Positions 46,291-56,769 are shown, counted from the first letter of the stretch. The stretch is 64,000 nucleotides of DNA from Vibrio ziniensis (GCF_011064285.1 NZ_CP049331.1:310001-374000); one strand, 5' to 3'. Notes: generated by a model from the sequence alone, not told the origin. A program made the numbers and translations.

Positions 46291-47151
46291 CTAAGAGTGA
46301 TTTTTTTCTAATGACGTATGACGGATTTGTACCTGATGCCCCAACAAGGAAAAGTATTCTCCAAGCTGTTGCGTCAAATAGACTGAGCGGTGTTTACCAC
46401 CTGTACAGCCAATAGCAATGGTTAGGTAGCTGCGATTATTTTTCTCTAGCAGTGGCAACCATTGTTCAAAAAAGTGTTGAATCTGCTGTTTCAGTTCGAG
46501 CACTTCACTATGGCTTTCTAAAAATGACTTAATCGGAGCATCTAGACCTGTCAGTGGGCGAAGTTCCGGTTGCCAATGTGGGTTCGGTAAGAAGCGAACG
46601 TCAAACACGTAGTCGGCATCACTGGGTAAGCCATATTTAAAGCCAAAGGACTCAAAAACCATCACAAGTTTTTTGCGTTCTCTTCCCTCAATGCGCATTC
46701 TCACCGTTTCACTTAAATCGTGTAGTGATTTACCTGTGCTATCTAGCAGCAAATCAGCTTGCTCTTTAAGTGGTTCCAATAAGCGTTTTTCAAGCTCAAT
46801 GGCTTGTTCCAGAGTTGGCTTCTTATCACTTAGTGACAGCGGATGAATGCGACGAGTTTCGCTATAGCGTTTAAGTAAAGTCTCTTTGCTTGCATCAAGA
46901 AACAATACGCTGACATCGTTATTCTGTTTTAGCTGCTGCAGGATATCTTCAACTAAGGTTGGTTCTTTGGGCAGATTACGAATATCAATGCTAACGGCTA
47001 CGTTCTGTTTGCTGTCTTGTACAGACTGTATAAACGAGTCCAAGAGCACTACAGGCAAGTTATCAACACAGTAATAACCTAAGTCTTCCAGAACTCTTAA
47101 CGCAACACTTTTACCTGCACCTGATTGACCGCTAACGACGATTAAACGCAT
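46291..47151 (-). CDS. rapZ: RNase adapter protein RapZ
   Basis: RapZ in E. coli binds glucosamine-6-phosphate and guides RNase E to the GlmZ small RNA. The 286 residues have the P-loop GQSGAGKS (8-15), a Walker-B-like SVLFLDAS, and the C-terminal RNA- and metabolite-binding domain with [18 protein letters not shown] and [19 protein letters not shown] motifs. It lies between ptsN and npr, the conserved order. Confidence 0.96.
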   Translation of the reverse strand: MRLIVVSGQSGAGKSVALRVLEDLGYYCVDNLPVVLLDSFIQSVQDSKQNVAVSIDIRNLPKEPTLVEDILQQLKQNNDVSVLFLDASKETLLKRYSETRRIHPLSLSDKKPTLEQAIELEKRLLEPLKEQADLLLDSTGKSLHDLSETVRMRIEGRERKKLVMVFESFGFKYGLPSDADYVFDVRFLPNPHWQPELRPLTGLDAPIKSFLESHSEVLELKQQIQHFFEQWLPLLEKNNRSYLTIAIGCTGGKHRSVYLTQQLGEYFSLLGHQVQIRHTSLEKNHS

Positions 47152-47160
47152 AAGGCATAC

Positions 47161-47628
47161 CTACTGTGGTTGTTGAACCATTGGCGGTTGAACCATTATG
47201 TTGTACAGCTCTTCGTCGCTTTGAGCATTACGAAGTTGCTTTAATGTTTGTTTGTCGTTCAAACGTTCCGCCATGCAAGAAAGCGTTTTCAAATGCTCTT
47301 TGCACTGTTCTTCAGGAACCAGTAGGGCAAATAGAAGGTCGACAGGGCGGTTATCGATAGAATCAAATTCTATAGGTTCTTCGCATTGGAGTAATACCGC
47401 AACGGCATTATCACTTGATGCCATTCGAGCATGTGGAATGGCAATACCATTACCAATACCTGTACTACCCATCTTTTCACGACTGAGCATACATTCGAAT
47501 AGTTCTGTGGCATTTTGACCGGTGTATTCGGCAGCGATTTCGCTGATGATTTCGAGGGCTCTTTTTTTACTAGAGCATTGAACTGCACTTTTTGTGCAGC
47601 TCAATGAAAGTACTTCGCTTAATTGCAT
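47161..47628 (-). CDS. ptsN: PTS nitrogen regulatory protein EIIA-Ntr
   Basis: EIIA-Ntr is the terminal phosphoacceptor of the nitrogen PTS and regulates potassium transport and stress systems in its unphosphorylated form. The 155 residues show GIGNGIAIPHARM, with the phosphorylated histidine at about 66, and VDLLFALLVPEEQCKEHLKTLSCMAE. A glutamine/proline-rich tail (VQPPMVQQPQ) ends the chain. It follows hpf by two bases. Confidence 0.95.
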   Translation of the reverse strand: MQLSEVLSLSCTKSAVQCSSKKRALEIISEIAAEYTGQNATELFECMLSREKMGSTGIGNGIAIPHARMASSDNAVAVLLQCEEPIEFDSIDNRPVDLLFALLVPEEQCKEHLKTLSCMAERLNDKQTLKQLRNAQSDEELYNIMVQPPMVQQPQ

Positions 47629-47630
47629 GA

Positions 47631-47918
47631 TTAATGGCTACTTAGCTTTTCTTTATGCTTGTTGAGTTGTCTAACGAGTTTATCCACTAGGCCATCTATC
47701 GCTGCGTACATGTTTTCATCATCCGCAGTGGCGTGGATCTCTCCTTGATTTACGTGGAGCGTAGCTTCAGCGATCTGGTGTAATTTTTCAACACGTAAAA
47801 TCACTTGAATGCTGTTTATATGATCAAAAAATCGTTCTAGTTTATCGAATTTGGAGTGAACATAGTCTTGCATTGAATCGGTAAGATCAATGTGATGGCC
47901 TTGGATATTGATTTGCAT
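47631..47918 (-). CDS. hpf: Ribosome hibernation promoting factor
   Basis: HPF binds the 30S decoding region and promotes inactive 100S dimers in stationary phase. The 95-residue short form has the N-terminal QINIQGHHIDLTDSMQDYVHSKF and ATADDENMYAAIDGLVDKLVRQLNKHKEK, the two conserved elements. It follows rpoN and is tightly linked to ptsN. Confidence 0.95.
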   Translation of the reverse strand: MQINIQGHHIDLTDSMQDYVHSKFDKLERFFDHINSIQVILRVEKLHQIAEATLHVNQGEIHATADDENMYAAIDGLVDKLVRQLNKHKEKLSSH

Positions 47919-47941
47919 AGACTTTCCTTCTCTGTTAGGCC

Positions 47942-49405
47942 TTAAAGCAGGCGTTTACGCTGACTAGAGGGGGCAATCCCTAAAGATTCACGGTATTTCG
48001 CAATCGTTCGTCTTGCGACCTGAATCCCCTGGTCAGCAAGTAGAGCCGCGATTTTACTGTCACTCAACGGTTTTGCCGGGGTTTCCGCAGCAACCAGTTT
48101 TTTGATCAGTGCACGAATCGCGGTAGATGAACATTCTCCACCATTGTCAGTGCTGACGTGACTAGAGAAAAAGTACTTCAGTTCAAATATACCTCGTGGG
48201 GTATGCATATATTTCTGTGTCGTAACACGTGAAATGGTTGATTCATGCATTTCCACTGCGATGGCAACATCATTTAAGACCATCGGTTTCATGGCTTCTT
48301 CGCCATATTCGAAGAATTCACGCTGGTGTTCAACTATGCATTTGGCAACTTTGAGCAAAGTCTCGTTTCGACTTTCTAAGCTTTTGATTAACCATTTTGC
48401 CTCTTGCAAATTGGTGCGGATATAGTTGCTTTCAGCACTGTTACCACGGCCAAGGTTGGCGTACTGCTGGTTCACTTTCAATTTTGGAACGCTATCTGGA
48501 TTGATGGTGACAATCCATTTGCCATGCTCTTTATACACTGATACATCAGGAATTACATATTCAGCATGTTCCGAAGCAATGCGGCTACCTGGTCGTGGAT
48601 CTAACTGTTGAATCAGTTGAAGCACTTCGCGTAAGTCTTCTTCTTTGAGTTTAGTCTCTTTCAATATGACTTTGTAATCGCGATTACCAAGTTGATCGAT
48701 ATGATTAGCCAGTATCTGTTTTGCACTGTCTAACCAAGGAGTATCTTCAGGGTAGGTTGCCAATTGTAAAAGTAGGCAATCTTGGAGGTTGAGAGAAGCA
48801 ACACCGAGAGGATCGAATTGTTGGATACGCTTTCGTACCGCTTCAATTTCATCCAGCTCAATTTCTTCACTGTGGAAATTTTCTTGAATGTCTTCTAACG
48901 AAACGGTTAGGTAGCCGTAGTCGTCAATCGCATCGATTAATGCTAAGGCAATTGAACGGTCGTTATCGCTAAATGGCGTCAGATCAAGCTGCCACAAAAG
49001 GTAATCTTGCAATGTTTGCGTTGTTTCGCCTTGGTACACAGGCATATCGTCATCTAATGCAATACCTGTACTGCCAGTATTAGCACTGTATACGTCTTCC
49101 CAAGTCGTATCGATTTCTAACTCAGCACTGATTTCAGATTTCTCAATCAGATCAGAGCTATCTTGTGGTTCAATCTCTAAGGTCTCAGTACTGTTGTCTT
49201 TTTCCTCATGGCTACTGGTCAAACTTTCAGCTGATGACAGTTCGTCTCCTGGTTCTTCAACATCCAATAGAGGGTTAGAGTCCAACGCTTCTTGGATCTC
49301 TTGTTGCAGATCGAGTGTTGACAGTTGCAATAAGCGAATCGCCTGTTGCAACTGTGGTGTCATAGCTAACTGTTGGCCTAACTTAAGCTGTAATGAGGGT
49401 TTCAT
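47942..49405 (-). CDS. rpoN: RNA polymerase sigma-54 factor
   Basis: Sigma-54 recognises -24/-12 promoters and needs enhancer-binding ATPases. In vibrios it drives flagellar, nitrogen and quorum-sensing genes. The 487 residues show the Gln/Leu-rich region I ([19 protein letters not shown]), an acidic region II (about 50-120), the core-binding region, the helix-turn-helix ([20 protein letters not shown]) and the C-terminal RpoN box [13 protein letters not shown]. It lies downstream of lptB, as in E. coli. Confidence 0.97.
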   Translation of the reverse strand: MKPSLQLKLGQQLAMTPQLQQAIRLLQLSTLDLQQEIQEALDSNPLLDVEEPGDELSSAESLTSSHEEKDNSTETLEIEPQDSSDLIEKSEISAELEIDTTWEDVYSANTGSTGIALDDDMPVYQGETTQTLQDYLLWQLDLTPFSDNDRSIALALIDAIDDYGYLTVSLEDIQENFHSEEIELDEIEAVRKRIQQFDPLGVASLNLQDCLLLQLATYPEDTPWLDSAKQILANHIDQLGNRDYKVILKETKLKEEDLREVLQLIQQLDPRPGSRIASEHAEYVIPDVSVYKEHGKWIVTINPDSVPKLKVNQQYANLGRGNSAESNYIRTNLQEAKWLIKSLESRNETLLKVAKCIVEHQREFFEYGEEAMKPMVLNDVAIAVEMHESTISRVTTQKYMHTPRGIFELKYFFSSHVSTDNGGECSSTAIRALIKKLVAAETPAKPLSDSKIAALLADQGIQVARRTIAKYRESLGIAPSSQRKRLL

Positions 49406-49449
49406 TCAGTAACGACTACCTTGTTGTTAGAATTGTCTATGATTATTAA

Positions 49450-50175
49450 TCATAGACGGAATTGTTCACCGAGATATACCTGCTTCACTTGTTCGTTATT
49501 CAGTACTTCTTGCGGTGTTCCTTCAGCGATGAGCTGCCCTTGACTTACAATATAAGCCTTTTCACATACGTCCAATGTTTCTCGTACGTTGTGGTCAGTG
49601 ATCAGGACTCCCAGTCCACGATCTCTTAAATGTTCAATAATTTTTTTAATGTCAATAACGGAAATTGGGTCTACGCCAGCGAAAGGTTCATCCAATAATA
49701 TGAACTGTGGATTCGCAGCTAGAGCTCGAGCAATCTCTACTCGGCGACGTTCGCCGCCTGACAGTGCCATGCCAGCACTGTTTCGGATGTGCTGAATATG
49801 GAATTCATCAAGCAAATCTTCAAGCTTGTCTTGACGTTCTTCTTTGCTCAGTTCTTCACGAGTTTGCAGTACTGCCATAATGTTATCTTCCACAGAAAGT
49901 TTGCGAAAGATAGATGCTTCTTGTGGCAAATACCCAATCCCCATTCTTGAGCGACTGTGCATTGGCAAAATACTGATGTCTTTATCATCAATGCTTATAG
50001 TGCCTTCGTCTCGCGCCACCAAGCCTACAATCATGTAGAAAGAGGTGGTTTTCCCCGCACCGTTTGGTCCAAGTAATCCAACGATTTGACCTGATTCGAC
50101 CTTTAGGCTTACGTCAGAGACGACTTTTCTTTTTTTATAGCTTTTCGCTAAGTGTTCTGCTTTTAGGATCGCCAT
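49450..50175 (-). CDS. lptB: LPS export ABC transporter ATP-binding protein LptB
   Basis: LptB powers extraction of lipopolysaccharide from the inner membrane through LptFG. The 241 residues have Walker [11 protein letters not shown]-loop [16 protein letters not shown], signature [15 protein letters not shown], Walker [13 protein letters not shown] and switch His in ITDHNVRE. It follows lptA by two bases, completing the periplasmic-bridge and ATPase part of the Lpt machine. Confidence 0.97.
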   Translation of the reverse strand: MAILKAEHLAKSYKKRKVVSDVSLKVESGQIVGLLGPNGAGKTTSFYMIVGLVARDEGTISIDDKDISILPMHSRSRMGIGYLPQEASIFRKLSVEDNIMAVLQTREELSKEERQDKLEDLLDEFHIQHIRNSAGMALSGGERRRVEIARALAANPQFILLDEPFAGVDPISVIDIKKIIEHLRDRGLGVLITDHNVRETLDVCEKAYIVSQGQLIAEGTPQEVLNNEQVKQVYLGEQFRL

Positions 50176-50177
50176 AG

Positions 50178-50675
50178 TTATTCTTTTGATGCTGCTTGTG
50201 GCTGAAGAACGGTTGATACTCGTCCACCGCCATTGCCGTCAGCAATAAGTTTTTGCGATGAAATTTGATAACGAATTTTGCTGCCACGAATTTCGCTATC
50301 ATCTTGAGACAGCAAAGCTTTATTTATCATAGTTAATTCATCAGCTGACATCTTGTAATACAGCTCTTTTGCTTCTCCGTACAACGTTTTTCCGTCATCG
50401 GTGAGCTGAGAAAAAGTCACTACATTTCCATAGCCTTCAATTTCTTCAATTTGCCCCGTTTTCGCGTCACGAATAACAATCAGTTTATCGGCATTGATAT
50501 TAATACTGCCTTGTTTCAGCTTCACATCACCACTGAAAGTCACACGGTTACTTTTCATATCTAACTGTTGGCTATCAGAATCAATGTACACAGGTTGTTG
50601 GCTATCGGTTGATAAAGCCAGAGCCTGTCCTGAATTCAGTAAGCAAGCAATAAGACTAAGGTGCGAGAGTTTCAT
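50178..50675 (-). CDS. lptA: LPS transport periplasmic protein LptA
   Basis: LptA oligomerises into the beta-jellyroll bridge that carries LPS across the periplasm. The 165 residues begin with a signal peptide (cleavage near QALA/L) and contain [30 protein letters not shown] and [24 protein letters not shown]. The ATG at 50675 is chosen because the signal peptide starts there with AAGG upstream. This start lies inside lptC, giving a 20-base overlap that implies translational coupling. Confidence 0.94.
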   Translation of the reverse strand: MKLSHLSLIACLLNSGQALALSTDSQQPVYIDSDSQQLDMKSNRVTFSGDVKLKQGSININADKLIVIRDAKTGQIEEIEGYGNVVTFSQLTDDGKTLYGEAKELYYKMSADELTMINKALLSQDDSEIRGSKIRYQISSQKLIADGNGGGRVSTVLQPQAASKE

Positions 50676-51219
50676 ATCTACCTTGTACATGGTTGTAAAG
50701 AACGGCCGAATGATCACTAAAGTTACCTTTCATTGCCTGTCCATTAGTTTCAAATTGAGGACCGTTCAAACCTACCGGATTATCAGCCCAAAAATCACGA
50801 TTCTTGAGGTTAATACTCAGCTCTGACGTCGAGAGCTTATCAAAACCAGAATCATCTAGTAAATTTTTCACGATAACATCATCATACAGCGTTAATACGT
50901 TATCTTTAGCTAAAATACCGTGCTTTGCTGTGATCTCCCACTCTTGATTGGTTCCTTCGCGGAAGATTTTTAATATTGGGGTGTCAAACTTGGTGCTGCC
51001 ACTTTTAGCATAGTGATCCAAATGTGCAGACTTGATCACATAACTTCTTACTCCACTTTCGTTGTAAGAAACGTTATCCAAATTCATTCCACTAAACATC
51101 GGTAGCTCCGTGTTAGGTGCTACTTGAATATCTGCAGTTTGTTCCTTGTCGTACAGGTAATAAGCTGACCATGAAGCGACAAAAAAAAGTATCGTATAAA
51201 GAATACGAGACAAACTCAT
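50656..51219 (-). CDS. lptC: LPS export protein LptC
   Basis: LptC is anchored by one helix in the inner membrane and receives LPS from LptFG for transfer to LptA. The 187 residues have the helix at about 5-22 (RILYTILFFVASWSAYYLYD) and a periplasmic beta-jellyroll (KIFREGTNQEWEITAKHGILAKDN). It overlaps kdsC by four bases upstream and lptA by 20 bases downstream. Confidence 0.92.
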   Translation of the reverse strand: MSLSRILYTILFFVASWSAYYLYDKEQTADIQVAPNTELPMFSGMNLDNVSYNESGVRSYVIKSAHLDHYAKSGSTKFDTPILKIFREGTNQEWEITAKHGILAKDNVLTLYDDVIVKNLLDDSGFDKLSTSELSINLKNRDFWADNPVGLNGPQFETNGQAMKGNFSDHSAVLYNHVQGRYETLAP

Positions 51220-51773
51220 ATACTTAAGCCTTTATGTGTGTCTAACTCATTACGTGCTTGTAGGATTACATCGCATACTTCACGTACTGCGCCGTGCCCG
51301 CCTTTAATGGTTGTTACATAATTAGCGCGTTTAGCTAGTAATGGATGTCCATCGGCAACACACACTTTGAGTGCAACTTTTTCCATTACAGGCCAGTCAA
51401 TTAAGTCATCACCAATATAGCCTGTATGTTCAGGTTGGATCGCCAGTTTTTGGCAAATATCGTGATAGGCCTTAACTTTATCATCTTGACCTTGATAGAT
51501 GAGTTTTATGCCAAGTGCAGTCATTCGGTTTTCGACGATTTTTGATTGACGACCAGTAATAATAGCGATTTCAATTCCGGCATTCATCAAGGATTTCACA
51601 CCGTAGCCATCGCGAGTATGGAATGTCTTTAGTTCTTCGCCGTTATTTCCCATATAGACAAGACCATCTGAAAATACACCGTCGACGTCGCAAATTAACA
51701 GTTTTATTTCCTTTGCGATAGCAAGAATGGAGGCATCAATCTCGCCGTATAGGGTTTCAACCGTTTGAGACAT
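51216..51773 (-). CDS. kdsC: 3-deoxy-D-manno-octulosonate 8-phosphate phosphatase KdsC
   Basis: KdsC removes phosphate from Kdo-8-phosphate in the pathway to the LPS inner core. It is a HAD-superfamily tetramer. The 185 residues contain the nucleophile motif LLICDVDGVFSDG, the second-motif threonine (AIITGRQS) and the GYIGDDLIDWPVM metal site. It starts within the TAATG overlap with kdsD and overlaps lptC by four bases. Confidence 0.96.
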   Translation of the reverse strand: MSQTVETLYGEIDASILAIAKEIKLLICDVDGVFSDGLVYMGNNGEELKTFHTRDGYGVKSLMNAGIEIAIITGRQSKIVENRMTALGIKLIYQGQDDKVKAYHDICQKLAIQPEHTGYIGDDLIDWPVMEKVALKVCVADGHPLLAKRANYVTTIKGGHGAVREVCDVILQARNELDTHKGLSI

Positions 51774-52747
51774 TACATCACTCCCGCTTTTAGCAGATCA
51801 TGCATATTAAGCGCGCCGACAACTTTTCCATCTTCAACAAGAATTAAGCCGTTAATGCGCTTTTCTTGCATTAAGTTTAGACCTTCTACTGCGAGTATAT
51901 TTGGTGAAGCGACAGTAGGGTTTTTCGTCATGACTTCACTGATTGTTGCGGTATGAATATCAATGCGTTTATCTAGAATTCTGCGCAAATCACCATCTGT
52001 GAAAATGCCGATTAAGTGATCGTCTTCATCTGTCACCGCTGTCATACCTAAGCCTTTCTGGCTGATTTCTAACAGCGCTTCTCTAACTAGTGCGGTCGGT
52101 TTTACTTTTGGTAGAGCTTCTCCGAAATGCATGATATCAGCGAGCTTCATGAGTAGCTTACGGCCAAGTGCTCCACCTGGATGAGAAAGGGCAAAATCTT
52201 CGGCTGTAAAGCCACGTGCTTGTAACAATGCTACTGCTAATGCATCACCCATCACCAATGTTGCTGTAGTACTTGATGTTGGGGCTAAACCTAGAGGGCA
52301 GGCTTCTTTAGGAACAGTCACTTGCAAATGGATATCTGACAGCTTTGCCATGTTCGACTGAGGGTTGCCGGTCATACTGATGATGCGGTTATTCAGTCGC
52401 TTTAGTACCGGAAAAAGTGACAAAATTTCCGCAGATTCGCCAGAATTAGAGATAGCTATGACAATGTCGCCTTGCTCAATCATCCCCAAATCGCCATGCG
52501 AGGCTTCACCTGGATGGACAAAAAATGCTGAAGTACCTGTGCTTGCAAGGGTTGCTGCTATTTTTTTGCCGATGTGGCCAGATTTACCAATGCCCATAAC
52601 AACAACTTTGCCGTTTTTGTTGTCTAGTATCATGTTGCAGGCGCGGCTAAAGTCTTCATTTATGTATTGGTCTAGCTGTTGTAGTGCTTCGATTTCCGTT
52701 GTCAGCACTTGCTGAGCAACACTACGGTAGTCAAAGTTTTTAGACAT
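51773..52747 (-). CDS. kdsD: D-arabinose 5-phosphate isomerase KdsD
   Basis: KdsD converts ribulose 5-phosphate to arabinose 5-phosphate, the first committed Kdo precursor. The 324 residues hold an SIS domain (about 35-180, GKVVVMGIGKSGHIGKKIAATLASTGT and FFVHPGEASHGDLGM) and a pair of CBS domains at about 205-324. The ATG at 52747 has GGAG six bases upstream; an in-frame TTG four codons earlier is rejected. Its stop overlaps the kdsC start by one base. Confidence 0.96.
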   Translation of the reverse strand: MSKNFDYRSVAQQVLTTEIEALQQLDQYINEDFSRACNMILDNKNGKVVVMGIGKSGHIGKKIAATLASTGTSAFFVHPGEASHGDLGMIEQGDIVIAISNSGESAEILSLFPVLKRLNNRIISMTGNPQSNMAKLSDIHLQVTVPKEACPLGLAPTSSTTATLVMGDALAVALLQARGFTAEDFALSHPGGALGRKLLMKLADIMHFGEALPKVKPTALVREALLEISQKGLGMTAVTDEDDHLIGIFTDGDLRRILDKRIDIHTATISEVMTKNPTVASPNILAVEGLNLMQEKRINGLILVEDGKVVGALNMHDLLKAGVM

Positions 52748-52759
52748 ATTAAGCTCCAA

Positions 52760-53725
52760 TTACGCTGCCATATTCATAAATAGATAAGTTTGGTACGCCA
52801 AAAAGGTCATGCACAGGATCGTTCCTTCAATGCGGTTAATACTGCGTGATTTACCTAGCGCCATCACCACAAGAAGAAGTGATACGCCAAGCATTACCCA
52901 GAAGTCCCTTCCCATTGCATGTTCACTTAACATTGAAGGATTCAATATTCCAGGGATACCCATAACTGCCAAAATATTAAATACGTTTGAGCCGACGATA
53001 TTACCTACAGCCATATCGTCTTCGCCTTTAAGGACACCAGCTACGGAAGCGGCAAGTTCTGGCAGACTTGTACCGACAGCAATGATTGTCAAACCGATTA
53101 CAAGATCACTCATACCGAAATATTTGGCGATAATTACCGCGTTATCGACCAGTAAACCTGCTGATATAGGTAATAAAATTAAACCAATAACGATCCACAT
53201 TGCAGCTTTAGGGTTAGTGACGTCATTAGGGATTTCAGATTCTTGCTCTTCTAAAAGAAGATCACCGTTTTTTTGTTCATTACGGCTAATTTTCAACATG
53301 GCTATGATGAATACACCGAACAGAGCAAACAATAAGACGCCTTCGTAGAAGCCCAAGTGGTTATTCCACATGATAGCACCTGCTAGAAGAGTAACCGCTA
53401 TCATTAGTGGGAATTCTCTACGAAGAACTGGCGAGCTGATGGATAGTGGTTTAATTAGAGCTGTGATACCTAGAATCAAGGCGATATTTGCGATGTTGGA
53501 ACCTAGCACGTTACCCACCGCTGTATCTGTTTTGCCGTTGAGAGCAGCGGTTGCTGAAACCATCATTTCTGGAGCAGAAGAGCCCATAGCGAGAATCGTC
53601 ATGCCGATGACTAGTGGCGAAATACCGAAGTTGCGTGCTAATGCTGCAGAGCCGAAGACTAATTTGTCGGCACTCCAAACCAAAATGATTAGACCTACAA
53701 GAAGAAAGGCAACAGCTTCGATCAT
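52760..53725 (-). CDS. yrbG: Calcium/sodium antiporter YrbG
   Basis: This is a K+-independent Na+/Ca2+ exchanger-family protein with about ten helices in two inverted repeats. The repeats are visible as ILAMGSSAPEMMVSATAA with VGNVLGSNIANIAL, and IIAVGTSLPELAASVAG with VGNIVGSNVFNILA, the acidic ion-binding helices. The 321-residue protein starts the leftward kds-lpt-rpoN run, 12 bases before kdsD. Confidence 0.93.
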   Translation of the reverse strand: MIEAVAFLLVGLIILVWSADKLVFGSAALARNFGISPLVIGMTILAMGSSAPEMMVSATAALNGKTDTAVGNVLGSNIANIALILGITALIKPLSISSPVLRREFPLMIAVTLLAGAIMWNNHLGFYEGVLLFALFGVFIIAMLKISRNEQKNGDLLLEEQESEIPNDVTNPKAAMWIVIGLILLPISAGLLVDNAVIIAKYFGMSDLVIGLTIIAVGTSLPELAASVAGVLKGEDDMAVGNIVGSNVFNILAVMGIPGILNPSMLSEHAMGRDFWVMLGVSLLLVVMALGKSRSINRIEGTILCMTFLAYQTYLFMNMAA

Positions 53726-53996
53726 GATGATTCCTATACTTAATCTGTGACTAAAATGTGTAACCGCCGATTTTGACGCTTTGGGGGGGAAAAGGGAAGC
53801 TGAAGTTCCAAATTATTGTTTTTAAATTTGAAGCAAATTTGTATACAAATGTCGCGTCAATGAACACTACATTTAGCGTTGAACACGAGTAAATAGATAG
53901 CTTCTAAATGAACTAACTCTTCTAAAGATCAAGGATATTTATGTTTACACCTAGATATTTTTTGTAATTGAACAGTGCTTTTAATTTAAAAGGAAT
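53726..53996. promoter_or_regulatory. Divergent promoter region between yrbG and the mla operon
   Basis: AT-rich sequence between the yrbG start and the leader frame before mlaF. It contains a run of seven G near 53782-53788 and several AT-rich stretches. An inverted repeat CAAATTTGTATACAAATG around 53832-53849 could be a regulator site. No named operator was recognised. Confidence 0.45.
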
Positions 53997-54005
53997 ATGC
54001 TTATT

Positions 54006-54059
54006 ATGACTTATTACCTAGATGAAAATCGCAAAGTAGCGAATAGCCAGTATGCCTAA
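54006..54059 (+). CDS. Possible 17-codon leader peptide overlapping mlaF
   Basis: ATG at 54006 opens [17 protein letters not shown] and stops inside mlaF: the TAA at 54057-54059 follows the mlaF ATG at 54052, an eight-base overlap. AAAAGGA lies upstream, whereas mlaF has no visible ribosome-binding site of its own. An in-frame ATG at 53997 is closer to the AAGGA but too close for normal spacing. The arrangement suggests that ribosomes finishing this frame reinitiate at mlaF. No homology is known to me. Confidence 0.4.
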   Translation: MTYYLDENRKVANSQYA

Positions 54060-54855
54060 CACTGACTTAATTACGATCAATAATTTAACCTTTTCCAGAG
54101 CTAACCGAACAATTTTCGATAATATAAGCCTTCACGTTCCAAAAGGTAAAATTACCGCGATTATGGGACCTTCAGGGATTGGTAAAACCACACTGTTACG
54201 CCTTATTGGAGGGCAACTATTACCCGAGAAAGGTGAAATCTGGTTTGATGGCAGTAATATACCAACCCTAGGGCGGAATAAATTATACAAAGAACGTAAA
54301 AAAATGAGCATGTTGTTTCAGTCTGGTGCTTTATTTACGGATCTTAATGTATTCGATAACGTCGCATTCCCTATCAGAGAACATACTGATCTAGATGAGT
54401 CTTTGATTCGAACTTTAGTGTTGTTAAAACTTGAAGCCGTTGGGCTTCGAGGTGCAGCCGATCTGATGCCTAGCGAACTCTCTGGTGGTATGGCAAGACG
54501 AGCCGCTTTAGCTCGTGCTATTGCTCTTGACCCTGAACTTATCATGTATGACGAACCTTTTGTTGGCCAGGACCCTATCACTATGGGGGTATTGGTGGAA
54601 CTGATTCGTAACTTAAACCAAGCTCTAGGTGTGACTTCTGTTGTCGTTTCTCATGATGTTCCTGAAGTTATGAGTATCGCTGATTGGGTTTATTTGCTGG
54701 CGGAGGGTAAAGTGATAGCTCAAGGTACTCCGCAAGATTTGTATGAAGCTAAAGATCTTCGTGTACAGCAATTTTTAAATGGTGAAGCGGATGGGCCGGT
54801 TCCTTTCCGTTATCCAGTTCAACCAATTGAAAAGGATCTTTTCCATGTTGGCTGA
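54052..54855 (+). CDS. mlaF: Phospholipid transport ATP-binding protein MlaF
   Basis: MlaF is the ATPase of the MlaFEDB complex, which handles phospholipids between the inner membrane and MlaC to keep outer-membrane asymmetry. The 267 residues contain Walker [11 protein letters not shown]-loop [16 protein letters not shown], signature [15 protein letters not shown], Walker [14 protein letters not shown] and switch His VVVSHDVPE. It overlaps mlaE by 11 bases. Confidence 0.97.
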   Translation: MPNTDLITINNLTFSRANRTIFDNISLHVPKGKITAIMGPSGIGKTTLLRLIGGQLLPEKGEIWFDGSNIPTLGRNKLYKERKKMSMLFQSGALFTDLNVFDNVAFPIREHTDLDESLIRTLVLLKLEAVGLRGAADLMPSELSGGMARRAALARAIALDPELIMYDEPFVGQDPITMGVLVELIRNLNQALGVTSVVVSHDVPEVMSIADWVYLLAEGKVIAQGTPQDLYEAKDLRVQQFLNGEADGPVPFRYPVQPIEKDLFHVG

Positions 54856-55636
54856 TTGTTTGAAATGGGTGAGCCAGCTAGGCGCTCGTTCTTTAGCTAT
54901 TTGTGAATCATTGGGTAAAGCTAGCCTAATGGTCTTTGGTGCGATATTTGGCCGACCTCATCCCATCAAAAATTTTCCACTGCTTGTTAAACAGCTTTAT
55001 AGCATTGGTGTCCAATCATTAGCCATAATCATAGTGTCAGGGCTGTTTATTGGCATGGTATTGAGTTTACAAGGCTATGTCATTCTTGTGGATTACGGTG
55101 CAGAAACTAGCTTAGGCCAAATGGTTGCTTTGTCATTATTACGTGAACTTGGCCCTGTTGTGACAGCACTACTATTTGCTGGACGTGCTGGTTCAGCTTT
55201 AACTGCCGAAATTGGCTTGATGAAAGCGACCGAGCAGATCTCCAGTTTAGAGATGATGGCGGTTGATCCATTGAAACGAATTATCGCTCCTAGATTGTGG
55301 GCGGGTTTAATATCTATGCCATTGTTGGCAATGATTTTTATGGCCGTGGGTATTTGGGGAGGGCAGTTGGTTGGTGTTGAATGGAAAGGCATCGATCACG
55401 GAAGCTTCTGGTCAACCATGCAGTCGTCAGTCGAATTGGGTGAAGATATTGGTAACAGTATGATCAAATGTATTGTGTTTGCCATTACAGTGACTTGGAT
55501 CTCTCTGTTTAATGGCTATGACGCGGTTCCTACCTCAGAAGGTATCAGTCGTGCAACTACGAGAACAGTTGTACATTCATCCTTAGCTGTACTCGGGTTA
55601 GATTTTGTATTAACTGCATTGATGTTTGGGAATTAA
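54845..55636 (+). CDS. mlaE: Phospholipid transport permease MlaE
   Basis: MlaE is the membrane subunit of the Mla ABC complex. The 263-residue protein has about five to six helices and the family segments [58 protein letters not shown] and [24 protein letters not shown]. The ATG at 54845 within the mlaF end is chosen; a frame start at 54779 would put 22 unsupported residues inside mlaF. Confidence 0.96.
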   Translation: MLADCLKWVSQLGARSLAICESLGKASLMVFGAIFGRPHPIKNFPLLVKQLYSIGVQSLAIIIVSGLFIGMVLSLQGYVILVDYGAETSLGQMVALSLLRELGPVVTALLFAGRAGSALTAEIGLMKATEQISSLEMMAVDPLKRIIAPRLWAGLISMPLLAMIFMAVGIWGGQLVGVEWKGIDHGSFWSTMQSSVELGEDIGNSMIKCIVFAITVTWISLFNGYDAVPTSEGISRATTRTVVHSSLAVLGLDFVLTALMFGN

Positions 55637-55638
55637 GC

Positions 55639-56127
55639 ATGCAACAAACACGTAAAATAGAGTTTTGGGTAGGCAGCTTTGTGCTAGCAGGAATTTGCGC
55701 AATTCTGGTAATGATATTTCAAGTCGCTGACGTAAAAGGACTGGGATCGAATGATACTTACTCACTTCAGGCAGAGTTTGACAACATTGGTAGTTTAAAA
55801 GTAAGAGCTCCAGTTAAAGTGGGTGGTGTTGTTGTTGGCCGAGTTTCGTCTATCGTATTGAACAGAGATAGCTTACTTCCAGTTGTGAAAATGGCTATTG
55901 ATAGTCAGTATGATCAGTTCCCTGAAAACTCCAGTGTGCATATATTGACGTCTGGTCTAATTGGCGAGCAATACATCAGCCTCATACCCGGCTTTGTTTT
56001 TGAAGATGAAGAGATGCTTAAAGATGGTGATCTTATTGAAGACACGAAATCTGCCTTAGTATTAGAAGATTTGATCGGTCAGGTGCTTTATAGCGTAGGT
56101 GGTTCTGATAGCAAGGATAAGGAGTAG
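55639..56127 (+). CDS. mlaD: Phospholipid transport MCE protein MlaD
   Basis: MlaD forms a hexameric MCE ring on the periplasmic side of MlaFE with a hydrophobic channel. The 162 residues have one helix at about 8-28 (FWVGSFVLAGICAILVMIFQVA) and the MCE domain from about 38 (YSLQAEFDNIGSLKVRAPVKVGGVVVGRV). It is two bases from mlaE and three from mlaC. Confidence 0.95.
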   Translation: MQQTRKIEFWVGSFVLAGICAILVMIFQVADVKGLGSNDTYSLQAEFDNIGSLKVRAPVKVGGVVVGRVSSIVLNRDSLLPVVKMAIDSQYDQFPENSSVHILTSGLIGEQYISLIPGFVFEDEEMLKDGDLIEDTKSALVLEDLIGQVLYSVGGSDSKDKE

Positions 56128-56130
56128 GCC

Positions 56131-56769
56131 ATGTTGAAACGTTATATGACCATAATATTGGTATCGTTTTTTTCGTGGATAGTGAATGCTCAGGAAATTG
56201 ATCGCACCGATCCTTACAAGATGATGAAGCAAGTCGCTGAGCAATCATTTAGCCGTTTGAAAGCTGAACAGCCGAAGATTCAGCAAGATCCTGATTATTT
56301 AAAAGTGATTGTTGAAGAAGAGCTTATGCCTTACGTCAACGATCAGTACGCAGCTTTAAAATTACTTGGTCCTAATTTAAAAGGGGCTAAAAGGGAAGAT
56401 GTGGGCGAGTTTGTGACTGCTTTTAGAGCTTATCTGGTAACAAACTATGCTCAGGTGCTGACTCAATATACCAACCAACAAATTGAGTTTGGACCTGAAC
56501 CTCAACTAGAGGATGATCGCCGAATTTCAAGCATCAAGGTGGATATTATTGATACACCGCGTCCGAACATTAAGTTGGAATTTAAGTTACGTAAAGAAAA
56601 GTCGGGTGACTGGAAAGCGTTTGACATGATTGCAGAGGGAATAAGTTTACTCTCAAGCAAACAGTCTGAATGGAATGGCAAAATTCGCCAAGAAGGTATT
56701 TTATCTGTGGCGAAAGAGCTAGAAGCTTTGTCGCAACAACCGATTCGATTTGAGAGTAAAGCGCAATGA
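56131..56769 (+). CDS. mlaC: Phospholipid shuttle protein MlaC
   Basis: MlaC ferries phospholipids between the outer-membrane MlaA complex and MlaD. The 212 residues have a signal peptide (cleavage near IVNA/Q) and the MlaC fold: VIVEEELMPYVNDQYAALKLLG, EFVTAFRAYLVTNYAQVLTQYTNQQIEF, and KAFDMIAEGISLLSSKQSEW. mlaA is not in the window. The gene overlaps mlaB by four bases. Confidence 0.95.
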   Translation: MLKRYMTIILVSFFSWIVNAQEIDRTDPYKMMKQVAEQSFSRLKAEQPKIQQDPDYLKVIVEEELMPYVNDQYAALKLLGPNLKGAKREDVGEFVTAFRAYLVTNYAQVLTQYTNQQIEFGPEPQLEDDRRISSIKVDIIDTPRPNIKLEFKLRKEKSGDWKAFDMIAEGISLLSSKQSEWNGKIRQEGILSVAKELEALSQQPIRFESKAQ

